Shown here piece by piece: positions 59,552-64,000 of a stretch of DNA of 64,000 bases; the first letter of the stretch is position 1, and each line of letters starts with the position of its first letter. The stretch covers positions 3,301,001 through 3,365,000 of the forward strand of contig NC_077245.1 of assembly GCF_947179165.1 (NCBI RefSeq). The letters run 5' to 3'. The stretch comes from Solanum dulcamara. Taxonomy: Eukaryota > Streptophyta > Magnoliopsida > Solanales > Solanaceae. The notes under the pieces were generated by a model. It worked only from the letters and a program-made list of their open reading frames with translations. It was not told the origin of the DNA and ran no database searches. The position numbers and the translations under genes are program-made.

Positions 59552-61536
59552 TATTTATTTGTTGTCTGTTGAGCAAGCAGCATATGGCAATACCTCTGCA
59601 ATGCATTGGTACCTTACAATTTATTCATCGATCTATCCATCTTTATCACACTACAATTTACGTAAGGAAAAGAATAGTAATGACATTAATTCTTCTTCTT
59701 TTCCACAATATTGGATACATCTATTTGTAGGGTTGACATCTTATTATATGCCCCATAGCTTTCTGTTCCTCTCATAAAATTGTAGGGTTGACATCTTATT
59801 ATAATGTCATTCTTCTTTTCCCTTTTCTCTTAGCCTTTATTTGGTGTTGTGGTGAACGTGACAAAGAAGGTCAATTTTAGTGAAAAATATTTATTCATAC
59901 TCGATGTTTAAATTAAATTAAATTAATCCATGAATATAAGACATATATAGTCCATTAATATATTTTTTTAGCTTGGTATTTAAACTTCAAAATTTTAAGG
60001 AACGTTGGTGTACACGTGGTAAGTTTTCAGAAATAACGGGGTTTTATTTGGGAGAAAAAGGGGAATAGAAGGGAGTAGGCTGGAGTGTCAGAGGGGTGGT
60101 TAGGACTTTCGGTGACACCGGCGCTTCAGTCCCACATGTATCTGACGATGCCATTCTCATTCAACGCGCCTACTCATTTTTCATATACGACTAGTATTTT
60201 TGATTAAGATATCAGCGATGACAACGTGTCCTATTTAATTTTATTAGTGGAGTATGAAAAAAGATAAGATTTTATTTCTATCCCATCTATGGTAACAAAA
60301 AATTATTTTCTCAAGGACCCTCGGTTTATTCGTGCTGTTACTTCTCGTACTACATATGTTAGGGTGGTTGTTGAGTACACTTCTATACTCAAACTACATT
60401 AAGACAATTGCTCGTTCCTTACTGCTTAAATAAAAGTGAGTGTTTAAAGGTCATATCATCGCTATAGGGTGGCGAGGAGATGCATTGGCTGATAACACAT
60501 CTATTGCCCTCTCAATGCTTACACAAACCTATGCACTAACAATATTTGTTGAATGAATCCGATAATATTTTTTTTTAGATAAATAAGAAGTGAAATGCAT
60601 TATTTTACGATAGTCATTGGACAGTTAACTTCGTAGTTCCTTGATGTTAAATTCACTGTAGCGCATTTCATAAAATGACTTTTTATTTTATCCTTTTTAT
60701 TCATATTGAGTGAAAAAAGAAAATAGGATAAATACACACAAATGAGCATGAAGAGAGGAGTGTAGAAGTGGTTGTGTGCATATATAGGGAGGTCCAAAAA
60801 GGCAAAGACACTTGCGTTTAAAGGGACTACAAATACAAATACAAAATTGATTGAGTAATTTGTGAAATGGAGTAATGTTTTGAATAGGCAACACCAATAT
60901 TCCCTCTCCGTGTCCTAATATTCCTCAGTATTGGACTTATCTTCTCATCTTGTCTATTGTCGAGCTCGAGCCCTTCTTCTTGGACAACCAACATTAAAAA
61001 AATACCCAAGAGAGTAAAGCCATCCATATTCCTCGGTGTCAACCCACGTGACTTGTGGCCGTGACTCTGTCCGCTACCTTATAGCCAGTTGACATCCTCC
61101 TTCCCTATTACTACTTGTTTCTTTTGACCTATTTATTTATTCTACTTTAGGCTTTTTAAGAATACCATCTATGATCTCACAAACAATTGTTTAACATTTC
61201 CTAATTTATGGATTGTATGGTGTTCCAAGTATTAGGTGTTCATGCAAGGTTTGAGAAAGGTTATTATTCAACAAGTGTATTTTAGAAAGTCTATCCCGAT
61301 ATGAACATTATTGTTTAATTTTATGGCTTGGATTTGTTATCTATAGGTCACACAGATATAACTTACTGGTGCTCCAAGGTAGCTCATTGCACGAAGTATT
61401 CAACGTTCATGTATGATCATAGGAAAGGTCGCAATTTAACAAAGGCAGCTTATCTAGAAGTCAAGCATCAATGACGAATTCCACAACTTGGACTCATGGT
61501 GTATAAGTACACGATCAACTTTAACATAGCTCTAAG

Positions 61537-61548
61537 CCCCCCCCCCCC
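61537..61548. repeat. Poly-C run, 12 bases
   Basis: Twelve consecutive C on the plus strand, rare in such AT-rich DNA. Homopolymer runs of this kind are also prone to sequencing length errors. Confidence 0.9.
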
Positions 61549-64000
61549 TTCAATATATTTAAGAATGATCTAGTTCAAAAATGTTTGGATCGGATGAAAT
61601 TAAAATTTTCGATATTAAACTATAACATATTAGTAAACCTCAACCAAATTCTAAAAAATCAATTTGAAAGTTTTTAGCCAATCAAGTTCATTTTTTTTGG
61701 AAATTCTTTCGATATTTCCAACATTTTCCACATCCATAAACGCCTTGAAATTCAAATAAACTTAACTAATCAAATTTAAACTTTAATCATGACAAAGTTC
61801 TATTAAATCAAATTTAATAATATATGTGTACGTGGGGTATGTGGGAGGGGGTTGGGGGTAGGGGGATTAAAAAAAGGGTTGATTTGTTTAATAATAGAAT
61901 AGGGAAAGCAGGGAGGGTCAGCGCCTGATGCGCTCTAGATTCTCCGGGAAATGAGAATTTTCAACCTTATTATATAACTCTATCTCTGCCCGTTAATATT
62001 CTTCTTACCACTTTTCTATCTGTCTCTTTCTCTCCCGATCCTCTCTGTTGGAATTACGGATTTCCAATATTATTAATTACTTACTATAACAACAACTAAT
62101 GTTATTTTTGTTGGAGTTATTAATATAGTTAAATCTCCTAATTAATAATATACTCCCTCTGGTCAACATGTCTCTTATTTTAAAAATTAAATTAAATCTC
62201 TTTTAAGCTTATATTCCATATATATTCCTTACTTTTGTCTCATCTCATCACACCTAACCCCCTTTTCCTTGTTATAATTCTCATTTTATAACATCTTTTT
62301 AATTTTTATTATTGTTATTATCTTTAATTCGAACTGTATAAAGCAAAAACTCGTTCATGTTTAAATAAAAATGATTTTTGACCACATGCAAATTTAAGAC
62401 GAAGATCATACGAATTTTATTACACAATTCTGAGATGTCATCCGATGGACTTTATTACTTAAAGTAAGAATATAGCAAAGTGATCTCCAAGAGATACAAA
62501 AGGGTTTCAGATCTCTTAAGCATGTTCTTTATTCCATAGACCCAAGTGATTAATAACTTAATATGAAATTAATCCTAAATGCATAAAAGGGAAAATAATT
62601 AAATAAATAAATTAAAAATAGTCAATTGTTTAACGACATGGACGGTCAAGCATTAAGGACATGACTCATCACTCATCAAGTAATTAGCTTCATAGATACT
62701 ACATAGTTGATAATTCATACTACTAATTAATAACTAGCTATAAATTTTTTTTGGACTAACTTGCCGCACCTCAACTAATTTTACAATATACCTGCAATTT
62801 CTCCATCATCAACAAGTATCAAATAATTTTGTCCATTAAAATTAAGACATGAAGAAAGAAATCACTTAATATTGTTGTATCTGATATTTTATAACTCAAT
62901 CCACTTGGCCACTTAATTAACTAGTTGATCACACCCTAACCTAATAACCAGCTATAATATTATACATTTATACTCATCTTTTTGTCGTTAACAAGTTAAA
63001 CTATAGTGCTACTTGAATACATCGACTTAAAATAATGAGAAGAATAATAGTTCTTCTATAGTTATTCGTAAAGAGGGTACTTTATAATTATAATATATAA
63101 CACATGGGGAGAGCTAGTACGTAGAGACATGTTTGCTTCGAAGTTTGAATAGAATCACCATATAATTTGCTATGGTATATGTTATATTATTTCTTCCCAA
63201 ATCCCCTTAAGAGTACAGAATAGAAGACAAAAAAGAAAGAAAGGAATCAGCGGAATCAACGCCGTTTCGACTGACGTGTATCATGAGCCACGACACTGCC
63301 ATCTTTAAAAAATTAGCCATTAAAATATAAAGGGAAATTACTAATATTAGTCCAACGAATATCAATAAATTCTAATTTTGGTTAAACGCTTTTAACAAGG
63401 AGCGAAGCAAGAAGGTTACGTACATATCTGCTGAATTCAGTAATTTTAATCTAATTTTTATATTTATATTGAGAAATATGCTTGATATATATATAAAAAT
63501 TATTTTTGAATTTAATTTCTAATACATAATATCATTATTCTAGAATTCACAATCTACAAAGTAATTTAAATTATAAGTCCATCTCTAAATTTAGCCTTCA
63601 GTTAATTGACATGTGAAATTTTGAACCTTGTAAAATGTGTCTCTAAATCTTCACAAATTTAATGAATTATTAAGTATTAAAAAAATATTCAACTATCGAT
63701 AAGTTATGTTAATGTTTAACTACTACTACATATAAATTAATTTTAAAAATAGTCTAAATATAACATACTTGCTTTATCAAACACACACACACTTAGTTAT
63801 TTAAAGGTCGGCCAAATATTTCAAGAATTAAAATCAGAATTTATTACTAACTAAAGAACCAAAAGTGAAACTATACTCCAAATATTAAAAAACAAATGGT
63901 ATATATCATTTGATTAATTTGTTGTTTCAAATCAAACGGTCCATTTTGTTTTTGTCTTTACATTTTAATTAGTGTTCCTGAGGCTACTAGTCTTAAACTA

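Larger units (their letters stand above)
57191..64000. other. 5' flank of KANADI and gene-free sequence to the window end
   Basis: About 6.8 kb with no supportable gene on either strand. The first kilobase should contain the KANADI promoter. Visible items are an inverted-repeat stretch (57735-57965), a GC-richer island (58545-58750), a MITE (59268-59551), C-rich and G-rich runs at 61537-61548 and 61830-61870, and a CACGTG G-box near 61045. Short open frames near 59559, 60600 and 60827 show no homology. Confidence 0.6.

Noticed and set aside
60600..61042. Three overlapping minus-strand open frames
   Set aside because: No homology or gene structure; mutually overlapping frames of 65-71 codons are expected by chance.
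1..64000. CRISPR arrays, operons, bacterial genes, rRNA genes
   Set aside because: None seen; genes are split by introns and repeats are of plant transposon type.

Overview
This window looks like nuclear DNA from a dicot plant, most likely Solanaceae. The evidence is AT-rich intergenic DNA, genes split by GT/AG introns, many MITEs and LTR retroelements (including the 'caccgagtcc…gggccgggtac' LTR repeat I associate with Solanaceae), and a tandem array of CYP82-type cytochrome P450s. There is no bacterial or viral gene organisation. All family and species statements come from recognition by eye, not from a database search.

Layout. (1) 1-7.1 kb is transposon debris. The 3' part of a long LTR (to 2841) sits inside the integrase region of an older, inverted Ty1-copia element (2842-5408, with a recognisable initiator-Met primer-binding site), followed by other LTR-like sequence. 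(2) 7.58-11.72 kb, minus strand: an apparently intact eight-exon receptor-like cytoplasmic kinase with an N-terminal universal-stress-like domain (717 aa modelled). (3) 16-50.1 kb: a cluster of seven CYP82-like P450 loci. Three look intact: 21135-23163 minus, 517 aa; 25213-27286 minus, 522 aa; 33640-35930 plus, 522 aa. Four are broken: 15979-17371, 42372-44832, 44973-46912 and 47385-50105. Each broken copy shows its own history: a 681-bp microhomology deletion plus a stop; a solo-LTR insertion with target duplication plus a tandem duplication and a GC-rich insert; a 1-bp frameshift plus a stop plus an intron-like insertion; and a MULE-like insertion plus deletions. (4) 36.05-40.46 kb: a complete but degenerate Ty1-copia element with two 229-bp LTRs, 122 bp downstream of the third intact P450. 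(5) 53.04-57.19 kb, minus strand: a six-exon KANADI transcription factor, by sequence most like KAN4/ABERRANT TESTA SHAPE (304 aa modelled). (6) 57.2-64 kb: no gene found.

How the parts relate. The two single-copy regulatory genes (kinase and KANADI) flank an expanding and decaying P450 array. One LTR family occurs three times in the array (20.2-21.0, 23.85-24.96 and 42.80-43.27 kb), once as a two-LTR miniature element with perfect 5-bp target duplications. The P450s are expected to be ER-anchored haem-thiolate monooxygenases of specialised metabolism. Their substrates cannot be read from the sequence.

I found no wholly new molecular system. The most distinctive observations are an in-frame 189-bp intron-like insertion in one P450 pseudogene, recent homogenisation between two P450 first exons, and the dated-by-nesting transposon insertions that record how the cluster was dismantled.
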